Of a stretch of 64,000 nt of DNA, positions 43,715 to 52,558 are shown in pieces. Position 1 is the stretch's first letter; every line of letters starts with the position of its first letter. The stretch comes from Micromonospora coerulea (GTDB lineage: Bacteria; Actinomycetota; Actinomycetes; Mycobacteriales; Micromonosporaceae): the NCBI RefSeq assembly GCF_016598485.1, contig NZ_JAEMUW010000010.1, positions 156,835 through 220,834 on the forward strand, written 5' to 3'. The notes under the pieces are model-generated. The model ran no database searches, was not told the origin of the DNA, and worked only from the letters and a program-made list of their open reading frames with translations. Position numbers and translations under genes: made by a program.

Positions 43715-44980
43715 TCAGCCGCCGCTGTTGGAGCGGGCGGGGGCGGGCGCCGAGCCGCCGGCCACCATGCCCGGATGCGGCGTGGCACTGACCGTGGGCT
43801 TCAGCCCAGCCGGTACGGGTAGCGCGCTGCCCTTGACGAACTCGTTCCAGCCGACGTTCCAGGCGGTCCAGCCGTTGCCCGCGTCCAGCGTCACCTCGGT
43901 GCCCTTGACCGTCACCAGGTCACCGACCTGCGTGATCCCCATCAGCCAGTCGGCGTTGGTGTTGGAGACGTTGGTGCAGCCGTGCGAGACATTGATGTTG
44001 CCCTGGTCCCCCTCCGACCACGGCGCGGCATGGATGAACTCGCCGCCATCGGTGAGCCGCTGGGCGTCCTCGACGTCCACGACGTAGCCGCCCATCGGAT
44101 CGCCCCGGGTGTCAAACGTCGCGTACTGGTGCTTCTCCATGATCACCATACTGCCGCTGGAGGTCGGCGTGCTCGACTTGCCGAGGCTCACCGGAATCTT
44201 CCGCAGCAGCTTGCCGTCCTGGTAGACCGACATCTTCTTGGTGGCGTTGTCGATGTCGAGTGAGACCTGCCGGCCGATTTTCGACGTCGCCGAACGGTCC
44301 ACGTCGCCGATGGCGTTCTTGCCGATCGGCAGCCCGTCCAAGCCGGCCCGTACGCTGATCTTCGTGCCCGGCTTCCAGAAGTCGGGCGCGCGGTAGTAGA
44401 CCTGCCTACCGTCGTCCAGCCACGACCAGGTGCCCGGCTGCGGCGGATCCGTCTTCACGAGCAACCGCCGCTGCACGTCCGCCCTGGCCTCTTTCGGAAT
44501 TCCCGGGTCGAACGTGACCACTACCGGCATCGCCGTCCCGTACGTCTGATCCGCAGTGAAATTCAAGCGGCTGGCGATTGTCGACTTGGTCGACTTGGCC
44601 ATTGTCGTGAACGTTGTTTTATGCGTGGTCGTCCGCCCGCGATCACCGGTCGCGGTCACCTCCGCCGTGTACGTCCGCGAATTCTGCAACGGACGCGTCG
44701 GCACCCAACTCGACCCGTCCTCCCGCGGCTCGGCCGGCACCTGGGCGCCCTTGTCGTCGGTCAACCGCACAGCAGTGATCTTCCCACCCTTGACGGCGGT
44801 CCCCACCTCGGCGCTGATCGGGACGTCCCGCGACCGGTCGCCAGGCGTCACCCTCAGTTGCGGCGGTGACGCGTTCACCTGTCGGGCACCCGGCAACCGG
44901 TCGGCCGTGCACCCGGCGAGGACCAACGGTGCGGCTGCGATGGTCACTGACAGCAACTTCACTCGCTGCCTCAGATCCAT
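43715..44980 (-). CDS. Lipoprotein L,D-transpeptidase with N-terminal Ig-like domains
   Basis: 421 residues from the ATG with GGGGGG about six bases upstream. A lipobox LVLAGC places the lipidated Cys24 at the membrane. Two Ig-like domains follow (about 40-240; TRPLQNSRTYTAEVTATG), then the YkuD catalytic domain (about 245-380) with GEFIHAAPWS and SHGCTNVSNTNADWL; the Cys in HGC is the nucleophile, and His and Ser are intact. It forms 3-3 peptidoglycan cross-links, as LdtMt2 does in mycobacteria. The gene is divergent from a D,D-carboxypeptidase, the enzyme that makes its tetrapeptide substrate. Confidence 0.93.
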   Translation of the reverse strand: MDLRQRVKLLSVTIAAAPLVLAGCTADRLPGARQVNASPPQLRVTPGDRSRDVPISAEVGTAVKGGKITAVRLTDDKGAQVPAEPREDGSSWVPTRPLQNSRTYTAEVTATGDRGRTTTHKTTFTTMAKSTKSTIASRLNFTADQTYGTAMPVVVTFDPGIPKEARADVQRRLLVKTDPPQPGTWSWLDDGRQVYYRAPDFWKPGTKISVRAGLDGLPIGKNAIGDVDRSATSKIGRQVSLDIDNATKKMSVYQDGKLLRKIPVSLGKSSTPTSSGSMVIMEKHQYATFDTRGDPMGGYVVDVEDAQRLTDGGEFIHAAPWSEGDQGNINVSHGCTNVSNTNADWLMGITQVGDLVTVKGTEVTLDAGNGWTAWNVGWNEFVKGSALPVPAGLKPTVSATPHPGMVAGGSAPAPARSNSGG

Positions 44981-45450
44981 ATTGATCCCCCCGTTCATGG
45001 CTCGCTCCGCCCCACATTCTCTCGGCGATTGGGAGATACGTGCGCGAGTTCTCCTGATTCATCGCAACGGGCTTACGGGAAACATTTCCGATGTTTACCC
45101 GGATGGCACGATCAGGTGGGGGATTTCTGTTCGCGACCGTTTCCGGCAGAAAGTGCGACGCACTGGCCGCCCGTCCCGTCCTGACCGCGGCCCGCGCCCG
45201 GCGTTCCGCTTTCGGCAACCGTCACCCCTTCGGTCACACGTAATCCCGGGAATCCCAATGGAGCCTGACTAGGCCGTTGTGTGCTGGTTCGTCACGAACA
45301 CACCGATCGCGTATGTCCACTATCCCCCCAGAGCATTGCAGAACAGCACAAGGTGATAGAAAAGGCGTAGACCGCCCCAAAGACCGAAATCCTCGCCGCC
45401 TTTCTGCAACGGGTCTGTGCCTGCCTTGTCAGCAGTTACGGTGCTTTAAC
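44981..45450. other. Intergenic region between L,D-transpeptidase and carboxypeptidase genes
   Basis: 470 bases between divergent cell-wall genes. I see no supported coding frame. I looked for a c-di-AMP-type riboswitch, often found before actinobacterial wall hydrolases, and did not find its conserved core. Confidence 0.4.
45437..45442 (+). promoter_or_regulatory. Leaderless -10 box (TACGGT) of the carboxypeptidase gene
   Basis: TACGGT ends eight bases before the ATG at 45451; no ribosome site is visible. Confidence 0.45.
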
Positions 45451-46656
45451 ATGACCGTCGTTCGGATTGCTGCCGTGGTGCTCAGCGCCTTACTGACCAC
45501 GCCCGCCGTGGCAGTCGGGTCCTCGACGTTGGCGGCGTCCCCGCCGTACGTGCCCTGCCCGGCCGTGAAGCCGCCAGTCCCCCCGCCCGCCGCACCGTCG
45601 CCGCCACCGGTCGGTGCCGCCGACTTGGCCGTCGGCGGCGAGACGCTGGCGACGGCGGGGCTGGCCATTCCCGCGGGTGCGTCGATGGCGCCGTCGGTGA
45701 CCGCCACCTCGTGGGTCGTGGCCGACCTCGACAGTGGCGCGGTGCTGGGTGGATGCGGCCCGCACGAACACCGCACGCCAGCCAGCGTGCAGAAGATGCT
45801 GCTGGCCGCGGCCCTGATGCCTCACCTCGACCCTGCACAGGTGGTCGAGGTGACCCGGGCGGATCTGCAGGATCTCGATCCGGCCAGTTCACTGATGGGG
45901 GTGGTCGAGGGCGGCCGTTACTCGGTCGAGAGCCTGTGGCTGGGGCTTCTCCTCAAATCGGGAAACGACGCGGCCAACGTGCTGGCCCGCGCCGGCGGCG
46001 GCACCGCCGGGCCGCAGGGCGGCGTGCAGGCGATGAACGACGAGGCACACCGGCTGGGCGCAAACCAGACCCACGCGGCCACACCGTCCGGCCTGGACGG
46101 TCCCGGTCAGTACACCAGCGCGTACGACCTGGCGCTGATCGCACGCGCCACCTACGCCCGCGCGGACTTCCGGCGATACATCGCCACCCGAGTGGCGGAG
46201 ATACCGGCAGGGCCGGGAACGCCGGGCTTCTCCGTCACCCACGACAACACGCTGCTGGACCACTACCCGGGGACGCTCGGCGGGAAGACGGGCTTCACCG
46301 ACCTGGCGCGACAGACATACGTGGGGGTGGCCGAACGTAACGGCCGGCGGCTCGCCGTGACCCTGCTCGGCGCGGAGACGGCGCCGCTGGGCAGCCTGGG
46401 CGAGGCGGCGGCCCTGCTGGACTGGGGCTTCGCTCTCCCGACCGACGCGTCGGTCGGCCGCCTGGTCACCCCCGATGAGAAGAAGCACGATCGTCCCGTT
46501 GCCGAGGTCAGGGGCGAGCGCGAGGGTCAGGCTGGGGCAGGACCATCGTTCTCGTGGGCGGCCATCCTCGGCCTCGGCGCCGCCGTCGTACTGGCCGTCC
46601 TCCTCCTGGCGGCTCCCTGGCGACAAAGGGCCGCGCGCCGGGCAGCCAACCCGTAG
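45451..46656 (+). CDS. dacC: D-alanyl-D-alanine carboxypeptidase (S11 PBP)
   Basis: 401 residues. N-terminal signal peptide, then a Pro-rich spacer (about 38-55), then the penicillin-binding domain with all three motifs: Ser112-Val-Gln-Lys115, SGN at 170-172 and KTG at 279-281. A C-terminal membrane helix (about 368-388) and Arg-rich tail anchor it with the catalytic domain outside. It removes the terminal D-Ala of peptidoglycan pentapeptides, producing the tetrapeptide donors used by the neighbouring L,D-transpeptidase. The gene symbol is by analogy to DacC-type proteins and is tentative. Confidence 0.9.
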   Translation: MTVVRIAAVVLSALLTTPAVAVGSSTLAASPPYVPCPAVKPPVPPPAAPSPPPVGAADLAVGGETLATAGLAIPAGASMAPSVTATSWVVADLDSGAVLGGCGPHEHRTPASVQKMLLAAALMPHLDPAQVVEVTRADLQDLDPASSLMGVVEGGRYSVESLWLGLLLKSGNDAANVLARAGGGTAGPQGGVQAMNDEAHRLGANQTHAATPSGLDGPGQYTSAYDLALIARATYARADFRRYIATRVAEIPAGPGTPGFSVTHDNTLLDHYPGTLGGKTGFTDLARQTYVGVAERNGRRLAVTLLGAETAPLGSLGEAAALLDWGFALPTDASVGRLVTPDEKKHDRPVAEVRGEREGQAGAGPSFSWAAILGLGAAVVLAVLLLAAPWRQRAARRAANP

Positions 46657-46693
46657 GAAGCCGCGATCCACGCCCGGCGGGTCAGGCGGGCAA

Positions 46694-46730
46694 CGCCCTT
46701 AGATCCACAGTCCCCACCGCATCTAGGGCG
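46694..46730 (+). terminator. Hairpin after the carboxypeptidase gene
   Basis: CGCCCTTAGAT (46694-46704) pairs with ATCTAGGGCG (46721-46730), one bulged base, 16-base loop, then TTT. It may be the gene's terminator. Because CTAGGGCGTTTC also resembles an IS end and an IS fragment follows, the right arm could instead belong to that element. Confidence 0.4.
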
Positions 46731-46773
46731 TTTCCCGTAGATCTCCGAATTCCGTTTGCTGTAGATCATGCAT

Positions 46774-46860
46774 ATGGAAGGTCGTCCGAGTCGTCATGAC
46801 TTGTCCGATGAGGAGCGCGAGTCGCTGGAGCCCCTGCTTCCCTCCATGACGCCGCGGTCT
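46774..46860 (+). mobile_element. N-terminal scrap of an IS5/IS4-type transposase
   Basis: MEGRPSRHDLSDEERESLEPLLPSMTPR is the typical start of IS5-family (first half) transposases: (R)HDLxDxEWxxLEPLLP. The similarity ends after about 28 codons and the catalytic region is missing. The fragment overlaps the 3' end of the RibD-like gene on the other strand. Confidence 0.65.
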
Positions 46861-47477
46861 TCGCGCCGCATGTCCCCGGCGCCGGGGGTCCCCGCACCGA
46901 GGCCGTAACGCAGGAGCACGGCGCCTTTGGGCGAGGTGACGGGCGGCTCAAGGAGCATCAGGTTGGCAGGCACCGCACCGCCGTCGAACACCTTCTTGCC
47001 GATGCCGAGCACGACGGGGAAGATCCACAGGTCGAGCCGGTCGAAGAGGCGCTCGTGCAGGAGGGTCTGTACCAGGTTCAGGCTTCCGATCACGTGGACG
47101 TGCTCGTGCTTGTCACGCACCTCACGCACGGCGCTCACCAGGTCGGGTCCCAGCTGCGTCGAGCCCGCCCAGTCCAGATCCGGGTTGCCTCGAGAGGCGA
47201 CGTACTTCGGGACGCTGTTGAACAGCGTGGCGATCCCACCGTCGACGCCGTCGACCTGGTTCGGCCAGAACGCGGCGAAGATGTCGTAGGTCTTGCGGCC
47301 CAGGAGCAGGGCGTCCATGCCCTGCATGCCGGCCGTGACGTACTGGCCGACCGTCTCGTCGAACAAGGGCGCCTGCCATCCCCCGAACGGAAAGCCGTCG
47401 GGGTCCTCCTCGGGATCACCCGGCGCCTGGCCAACCAGGTCGAGCGTCGCGAACAGGTCGATGTGGATCGTGCCCAT
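46794..47477 (-). CDS. RibD C-terminal/dihydrofolate reductase-like protein
   Basis: 227 residues from the ATG after GGAGGAGGACACC. MGTIHIDLFATLDL, MDALLLGRKTYDIFAAFWP, HVIGSLNLVQTLL and LDLWIFPVVLGIGKKVF are the core motifs of stand-alone DHFR/RibD_C proteins, which bind NADPH; the substrate of these small members is generally unknown. The last 30 residues or so (MRREDRGVMEGSRGSS...) are low-complexity and encoded on the antisense strand of a transposase scrap, so the original C-terminus was probably replaced when the IS fragment arrived. Confidence 0.85.
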   Translation of the reverse strand: MGTIHIDLFATLDLVGQAPGDPEEDPDGFPFGGWQAPLFDETVGQYVTAGMQGMDALLLGRKTYDIFAAFWPNQVDGVDGGIATLFNSVPKYVASRGNPDLDWAGSTQLGPDLVSAVREVRDKHEHVHVIGSLNLVQTLLHERLFDRLDLWIFPVVLGIGKKVFDGGAVPANLMLLEPPVTSPKGAVLLRYGLGAGTPGAGDMRREDRGVMEGSRGSSDSRSSSDKS

Positions 47478-48039
47478 GGTGTCCTCCTCCTTGTGTTCCG
47501 GCTTGTGTTCCGACACAAACTTGGACCGGCGTCCGGACGCGAACTCATCGCACGATCGCCGAAAACCCGACCAGGCCGCGGCGGTCCGCGAGCTGCACGG
47601 CCGCCTGACCGGGTTGTGGCTTGATGTCGCGCTGCGTCTGAACGCCGACGTCGGCCGAGTCCTCTACGAATCGTCGAGTGATCAGATATGGGATCGGGCC
47701 TCCACGACGCCCTACACCCGGCCGGTGGTTGGCCGGCTGAACTCGGCTGGTGGACCTACCTCGGCCCTGAGCGCCGTCTGCCTGCCCGAGGTCGCCACCC
47801 CCGCGCCCACTCCCCAACGGCGCCTTGCTGGTCACCCGCCCTCGACGACCCGGTCGCCGTCGACCCGCTCTGCTACGAGAACATCCGCAGCCGCTGGCTC
47901 CCGCCGGCATGAGCTCGCCGGGGCAGCTCCCTCTCATATGCCTTCGGCGGCCCACCGCGCGCATGGCGGCAGATGCGGATGCGGCGCTCCCTGCGGCATC
48001 GGCCTGAGCCGGCCGGTTTTTGGCAACTGTCTGCACGGA
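47478..48039. other. Gap with possible decayed coding sequence
   Basis: About 560 bases. Plus-strand stretches in different frames read as plausible protein: AAVRELHGRLTGLWLDVALRL and RVLYESS near 47580-47680, then GGWPAELGWWTYLGPERRLP near 47730, then DDPVAVDPLCYENIRSRW near 47860. This looks like a frameshifted gene, but I cannot name the family or the ends. No intact frame is convincing. Confidence 0.35.
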
Positions 48040-48390
48040 TCAGCGTTGGTAGCCCAGGTTCACGGCCAACGCGGCCACTGCGATTGAGAAGAACACGGCC
48101 CATCCAACGAGCTGGCGGGAACCCACTCGCAGGTGCGCGATGAGCGCGCCGAGGAAGTACAGCACGAGGCCAGCAGCGGCGAGGGTGCCCAGCAGCGGCA
48201 CGGCGAACCCGGTCAGGAGCCCCAACGAGCCTGCCGCCAGCAACACGCCCAACACCGGTACCCACGACCGTGGTATGCGCTTCATGTCCGCCTGGGCCTT
48301 CGGATACTCGTGACCGGTCAGGTAGGTGACGGCGGCGATGCCGATGAAGACCGAGGCGATGATGGTGACCGTGATATAAGCGGCGAACAC
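48040..48390 (-). CDS. DoxX-like small membrane protein
   Basis: 116 residues from a GTG preceded by GGGAGGG. Four hydrophobic helices: 3-23, 46-68, 70-90 (TLAAAGLVLYFLGALIAHLRV) and 95-112. The pattern FIGIAAVTYLTG ... GLLTGFAVPLLGTLAAAGLVLYFLGA is that of the DoxX-like family, whose members are found with oxidases and thiol proteins but have no single established function. Stand-alone gene. Confidence 0.8.
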   Translation of the reverse strand: MFAAYITVTIIASVFIGIAAVTYLTGHEYPKAQADMKRIPRSWVPVLGVLLAAGSLGLLTGFAVPLLGTLAAAGLVLYFLGALIAHLRVGSRQLVGWAVFFSIAVAALAVNLGYQR

Positions 48391-48631
48391 AAGCCCTCCC
48401 TGACGTCATTTGCATCAAGGACGAGCTGGTGCAGCGGGATGTGACAGGAGGGTGAAGTGGGTCACGTCCCCGCCAAAGCAAGACCAGACCCATGGTCCTC
48501 GGCAGCCCCGGACGCTGTGCCCGTGGCTGCCAGCGCGCAGCCACGTGACGCACGGATCGCGGCCAGAAGCGGATGCCGACACGTGTCGATGTCAGCACTG
48601 CGCAAGCCGAAACCGGCCCGTGGACGATCCG

Positions 48632-49204
48632 CTAACCCTCCGGCAAGTCCCATGGTGCAGTGATCGTGAAGCTGCGGTCGATCGCCCTCACCAAGGCGGT
48701 CCCTTTCCGGCCCAGGTCGGCCCGTTCAGCCCATCCGTCCAAGGCGTCCAGGAAACCGACGAGGTCACGCTGCGCGTCCATCAGCAGCTGCGGCAGCGCA
48801 TGATGCGGGAGGTCGACATGAAGCCCGGTCCAGCGGCCGCGATGACGGTCCGGGCCGCCGTCCTGCCACACCCGCAGGTCCTCACCAACCGCCTCGATCT
48901 GAGGGCCCGGGTCGTGACCCAGCCACGGCGAGCTGCCAGCAAGTGCCTGCGCCCAGTCCCGCCAGTCCTCCAATCCGGCGCAACAGCCCGGCACCACGGC
49001 CCTTCCGGTGCTGGGGTCACCCACCCGCAGGCCACCGGCGATGATTTGTAGTTCCTCGGCGAGCAGGGCGTCCACGACATCAGCGCGGCCGCCAGGAGGC
49101 AGCACCTCGATCCGAGCAGCCAGAGCGGCCACGAACAGCCCGAGCTCCTCATCGGTGCAATCGGCGTTGAGGGGCAGCCATGACCAAGGTGCGATCTGGG
49201 CCAC
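48632..49204 (-). CDS. Hypothetical protein (190 aa)
   Basis: Not recognised. It is acidic and rich in Trp and Leu (APWSWLPLNADCTDEELGLFVAALAARI, GLEDWRDWAQAL, LHHALPQLLMDAQRDLVGFLDALDGWAE). The GTG at 49204 is the first available start, and the frame continues natural-looking upstream until a TAG at about 49277, so the N-terminus may have been lost. No ribosome site. Third-position bias supports coding on this strand rather than the overlapping plus-strand frame. Confidence 0.5.
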   Translation of the reverse strand: MAQIAPWSWLPLNADCTDEELGLFVAALAARIEVLPPGGRADVVDALLAEELQIIAGGLRVGDPSTGRAVVPGCCAGLEDWRDWAQALAGSSPWLGHDPGPQIEAVGEDLRVWQDGGPDRHRGRWTGLHVDLPHHALPQLLMDAQRDLVGFLDALDGWAERADLGRKGTALVRAIDRSFTITAPWDLPEG

Positions 49205-49497
49205 CGGCCACGGCGGCGCCGGGTCGTTGTCCAGCGCGGGGACTTCGACGACGCTTGCATCGTGATCACGGCGCTATTGAACTCGATGCCACCCACGCAA
49301 ACATCTGGATATCTCGCTCATCCACATCCGGTCGGCGCGACACGTGCCGACTCCATGAGTTGAGTGACTACACCGACGCACTGATCTCGGCCCGGTCGTG
49401 CACTCGAAGGCGCCGTACCTACCGGTGCCCGTACACGATCGGTGACGGACCGGCCGAAGTCGGCGCGCATGCAGAGGCGACGTTCATGTCGGCGCTC

Positions 49498-50439
49498 TCA
49501 GGCTGCGGGGTGGAAGTCGTCGAGGCTCGCGCGGTACCACGAGCCATTGATCAGGGCGTGCAGCTCTGGACCGCGGCAAGTCCAGCGCGCGTTTCGTATC
49601 TCCATACCGTCGGGCAGAACCAGGCGGGATTGTCCGCCGGCCACCTGTACACCCTGGGCATCGATGCGTAAAGGCGTGACGAGGTCGTAGTCAGCTCCAT
49701 AGCCTCCGATCAGCGCCGCTCGCTCGCCGTCGACGAGCACTGCCACGGCTCCGCCCTTCGGCGCCTTGCCGTGGTCAACGCCGTGCGTACCGCGCACGCT
49801 GACGAGGTGATGGGCGTTGTACACAAGCGCGTAGGCGGTTTCCTCATGGACGTTCAGTGCTTCGCAATCGTCAATGCGAGGCAGGTTGGCGTTGAACGGG
49901 TAGCACCATCGGGGCTGCAGGTCGGAGTCGAAGCAAACCAGACCGTGCCCGCCGATGCCTCGGCCAGATGCCGCAGCCTCGTCGAAGTAGCCGACCCAGA
50001 TGTCGCCGCTCGATGTGGCCAGGACATGCTCGACGGCATCGCCGAGGTGCCCGCTGCGTACCCAGCCGCCGGCGCCGTCCCATACCTCCGCACTCTCGGC
50101 CGTACCCCTGGTGCGGGCGTCAATGAGCAAGACTCGGCCGTCCGGGAGAGGCTGGATGAAGTCGGCCCGACGCGCTCCGCCCAGGATTACTGCGTCGTGG
50201 TCTTCAGCGCCGACTCCATGGCGGGTCAGCAGGCGCACATTGGCAGCGTGGTGATCCCACAGCGCGACTGCCTGACCATCGGCCCCGATACCAACCGCAC
50301 GCGGCTCGCGATGCCAGCAATGGTCGGTCGATGGTGGGCTTAGGTACGCATGGTGGCGCAACGCGATCATGGGCAAGCCGACCACCACCCGGCGTCGACT
50401 CAATTGCTCAAGGTGCCGCTGGCGTTGTCGCTCGTTCAC
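49498..50439 (-). CDS. Hypothetical protein (313 aa), possibly a beta-propeller-like sheet protein
   Basis: Not recognised. After a basic N-terminus (ERQRQRHLEQLSRRR) the protein has repeated short strands with Asp/Gly turns (VGIGADGQAVALWDHH, FIQPLPDGRVLLIDARTRG, GDIWVGYFDEA, GLVCFDSDLQPRWCYPFN, VAVLVDGERAALIGGYG), which looks like blades of a propeller. No signal peptide. Start GTG 50439 is chosen since the frame's longer version has no ribosome site; GTG 50457 is an alternative. Confidence 0.65.
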   Translation of the reverse strand: MNERQRQRHLEQLSRRRVVVGLPMIALRHHAYLSPPSTDHCWHREPRAVGIGADGQAVALWDHHAANVRLLTRHGVGAEDHDAVILGGARRADFIQPLPDGRVLLIDARTRGTAESAEVWDGAGGWVRSGHLGDAVEHVLATSSGDIWVGYFDEAAASGRGIGGHGLVCFDSDLQPRWCYPFNANLPRIDDCEALNVHEETAYALVYNAHHLVSVRGTHGVDHGKAPKGGAVAVLVDGERAALIGGYGADYDLVTPLRIDAQGVQVAGGQSRLVLPDGMEIRNARWTCRGPELHALINGSWYRASLDDFHPAA

Positions 50440-50605
50440 GCTCCCATGATCTCTCACCGTCAACCGGCCGAACGCTCCTGACCGCATCCGCTCCTCGGCA
50501 GATCAGGATGCCGAGCGGTAACGGCCGCCGTCACGCTCCGCCACGCGCGGATCGCGGCCCAGATGCGGACGAACCACGCCGGGTCGCGGCGTACTCCGTT
50601 TGCCG

Positions 50606-50611
50606 TAGCGT
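50606..50611 (+). promoter_or_regulatory. Leaderless -10 box (TAGCGT) of the DUF402 gene
   Basis: TAGCGT ends six bases before the GTG at 50618, with no ribosome site present. Confidence 0.45.
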
Positions 50612-50617
50612 GCTGCC

Positions 50618-51130
50618 GTGGACGAGGTTCAGAACAGCCGGAGCATACGTCTTTCCAAGATCAAACGCCCGGGAGGCACCTTCTGGTTCGATCTCGAGCA
50701 GGTCCTCCAGGACCGTGACGGGACGTGGCTGCGAGGCCCGGCCGGCTCACCATGGGGTGCCCCGCATGACAGTGGCACTCTTCCGATACCCGTCGTGGTG
50801 CTGCTCTCGGTGGGCCGCCCCTGGGTGGCGTGGTGGGTCGGCGATCCTACTGATCGGCGGCTTGAGATCGACGTGTGCCTCCCGCCGGAGGGTACCGAAG
50901 CAGGCTGGCGGTATATCGATCTCGAACTGGACCCAGTGCTCCACGAGCGGGATTCGCGTGTCGAGATCGAGGACTGGGACGAGTACGAACAGGCGTGCCG
51001 CGACGGCTGGATGAGCGCGGATGACGCCAAGCTCGCACAGGCCACGGCTGAAAATCGGGCCGGGGCACTCCGGCGCCGGGACGAGCCCTGGCAGAAGCGC
51101 GGATGGCAGTTGCTCTCTCAACAGACGTGA
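50618..51130 (+). CDS. DUF402 domain protein
   Basis: 170 residues. WFDLEQVLQDRDGTWLRGP, PVVVLLSVGRPWVAWWVGDP and RRLEIDVCLPPEG followed by GWRYIDLELDPVLHERDSRVEIEDWDEYEQA follow the DUF402 barrel: the late DxELD and DxxEYE acid-rich motif binds metal. Members are related to nucleotide/FAU-1-like RNA hydrolases; some dephosphorylate nucleoside diphosphates. The GTG start is supported by a TAGCGT box six bases upstream. Stand-alone. Confidence 0.72.
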   Translation: MDEVQNSRSIRLSKIKRPGGTFWFDLEQVLQDRDGTWLRGPAGSPWGAPHDSGTLPIPVVVLLSVGRPWVAWWVGDPTDRRLEIDVCLPPEGTEAGWRYIDLELDPVLHERDSRVEIEDWDEYEQACRDGWMSADDAKLAQATAENRAGALRRRDEPWQKRGWQLLSQQT

Positions 51131-51324
51131 GGACTCGGAATGCCCTGCGCTCATCGGCATTACAGCGCGACCAGCGGCAGGCGAGTTGGTGTGCCAGCAT
51201 GCTGCAGTCCTCGCCCGAGAGCTGTCGTGGCGGGTTCGGTTCCGTGATGGGGCAGGGCTGGATGTGCCAGATCGATTTTCATCGGAGGGCTCGTTGGTCC
51301 CGTTGTGCACGGCAGGTGGGTTGG

Positions 51325-52314
51325 ATGTGGATCATGCGCGAACGGGGTGACCGGACAGGTCTGGGAGCGGCTGACCTGGCTCTTGAGCGGTGGGTTACTG
51401 AGGTGCGTAAAGCGCCTGGCCCGTCGAACAGGTCGTTGGGGGCACGGGGACTTCGAGAGGCATCGCAACGTCGTGCAGCGTCGCGTCCACGGGGGCCGGA
51501 GCTTGCGCAGGTGCGGGACTTGACCCTACCCGGGCCGGAGGAGCTGTCGGTCCGGCTGTACCGTCCGACGCTTGAACCGCGGCCGTTGGTGGTTTACCTG
51601 CATGGCGGCGGTTTCGTCACGGGCGACCTGGATTCTCACGACCGCACATGCCGCCGTCTCGCGCAGGTGGTCAATGTTGCCGTTCTGGCGGTGCACTACC
51701 GGCGGGCGCCGGAGCATCCTGCGCCGGCTGCGGTCGAGGATGTCGTCCGCATCGTGGGGTGGGCTGCCGAGCATCTGCAGGATCTCGGCGGCGACAGCGA
51801 GATGAGGATAGCCCTGGCGGGGGACAGCGCGGGTGCGGCTCTTGCGGTGCTGGCTGCGGTTCGGCTCCGTGATGGAGGCGGGCCGCCCGTATCGGCACTG
51901 CTTCTGGTGTGCCCGAACGCGGACATGACCTTGTCCATGCCCAGCGTGCAGGAAGAGGGCCACGGGTGGGGCCTCGACGCCGAGGACCTTGCCTGGTTCG
52001 TAGAGCAGTGGGTCCCCAACCCGCGGCAGCGAGCCGATCCGGCCGTGAGCCCGCTGTACGCCCCGCTACACGGGCTGCCGCCGACCGTACTCGCCACTGC
52101 CGAGCACGATCCGTTGCGCGATGAGGGTGATGCCCTGGCAGCCCGCATGGCGCAGGCAGGGATCTACGTCCGGCACCTTCGTCACACGGGGCTTGTACAC
52201 GGCTTCCTGAGCCTCGATCACGTGTCGCCCGCTGCAGCAGTAGCGGGTGACAACCTGTTTCGTGAGTTCGGGGCCCTGATCTGGCAGCGTCGCGAGGGTC
52301 AACCGGGGGTGTGA
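51325..52314 (+). CDS. Alpha/beta hydrolase of the hormone-sensitive-lipase group
   Basis: 329 residues from ATG 51325, which follows AGGTGGG; ATG 51334 is equally in frame. HGGGF at 93-97 is the oxyanion motif and GDSAG at 166-170 carries the nucleophile Ser168. An Asp in EHDPLRDEG (about 265) and His in GLVHGF (about 295) complete the triad. HSL-type enzymes hydrolyse short-chain esters. About 60 N-terminal residues with no clear fold precede the domain. No signal peptide; cytosolic. Confidence 0.87.
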   Translation: MWIMRERGDRTGLGAADLALERWVTEVRKAPGPSNRSLGARGLREASQRRAASRPRGPELAQVRDLTLPGPEELSVRLYRPTLEPRPLVVYLHGGGFVTGDLDSHDRTCRRLAQVVNVAVLAVHYRRAPEHPAPAAVEDVVRIVGWAAEHLQDLGGDSEMRIALAGDSAGAALAVLAAVRLRDGGGPPVSALLLVCPNADMTLSMPSVQEEGHGWGLDAEDLAWFVEQWVPNPRQRADPAVSPLYAPLHGLPPTVLATAEHDPLRDEGDALAARMAQAGIYVRHLRHTGLVHGFLSLDHVSPAAAVAGDNLFREFGALIWQRREGQPGV

Positions 52315-52558
52315 GTGTCCCCTTCACGGCGGCGAATATGGGGCCGTCCATCCCTCGGCCGAGGCGATCGCCGAGGTCACCAGCCTGCTCGGGCCCGGCG
52401 GCGGTAGGCGGTGAAAGGCGCGCGGGCCGCTTGCGGTCAGGTCGGGCGGGGACTCCAGCAACTCCGCCGTGCGGCGCAGCGCGGCCGTGGCGGAGCCCTG
52501 TGTTTCCCCGAGAACGCAGCCGGCTTCGCCTCATGGCTGTGACGGTCGAGACGAGCTT

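Noticed and set aside
44981..45450. Riboswitch in front of the cell-wall genes
   Set aside because: No recognisable conserved core of the c-di-AMP or other riboswitch classes.
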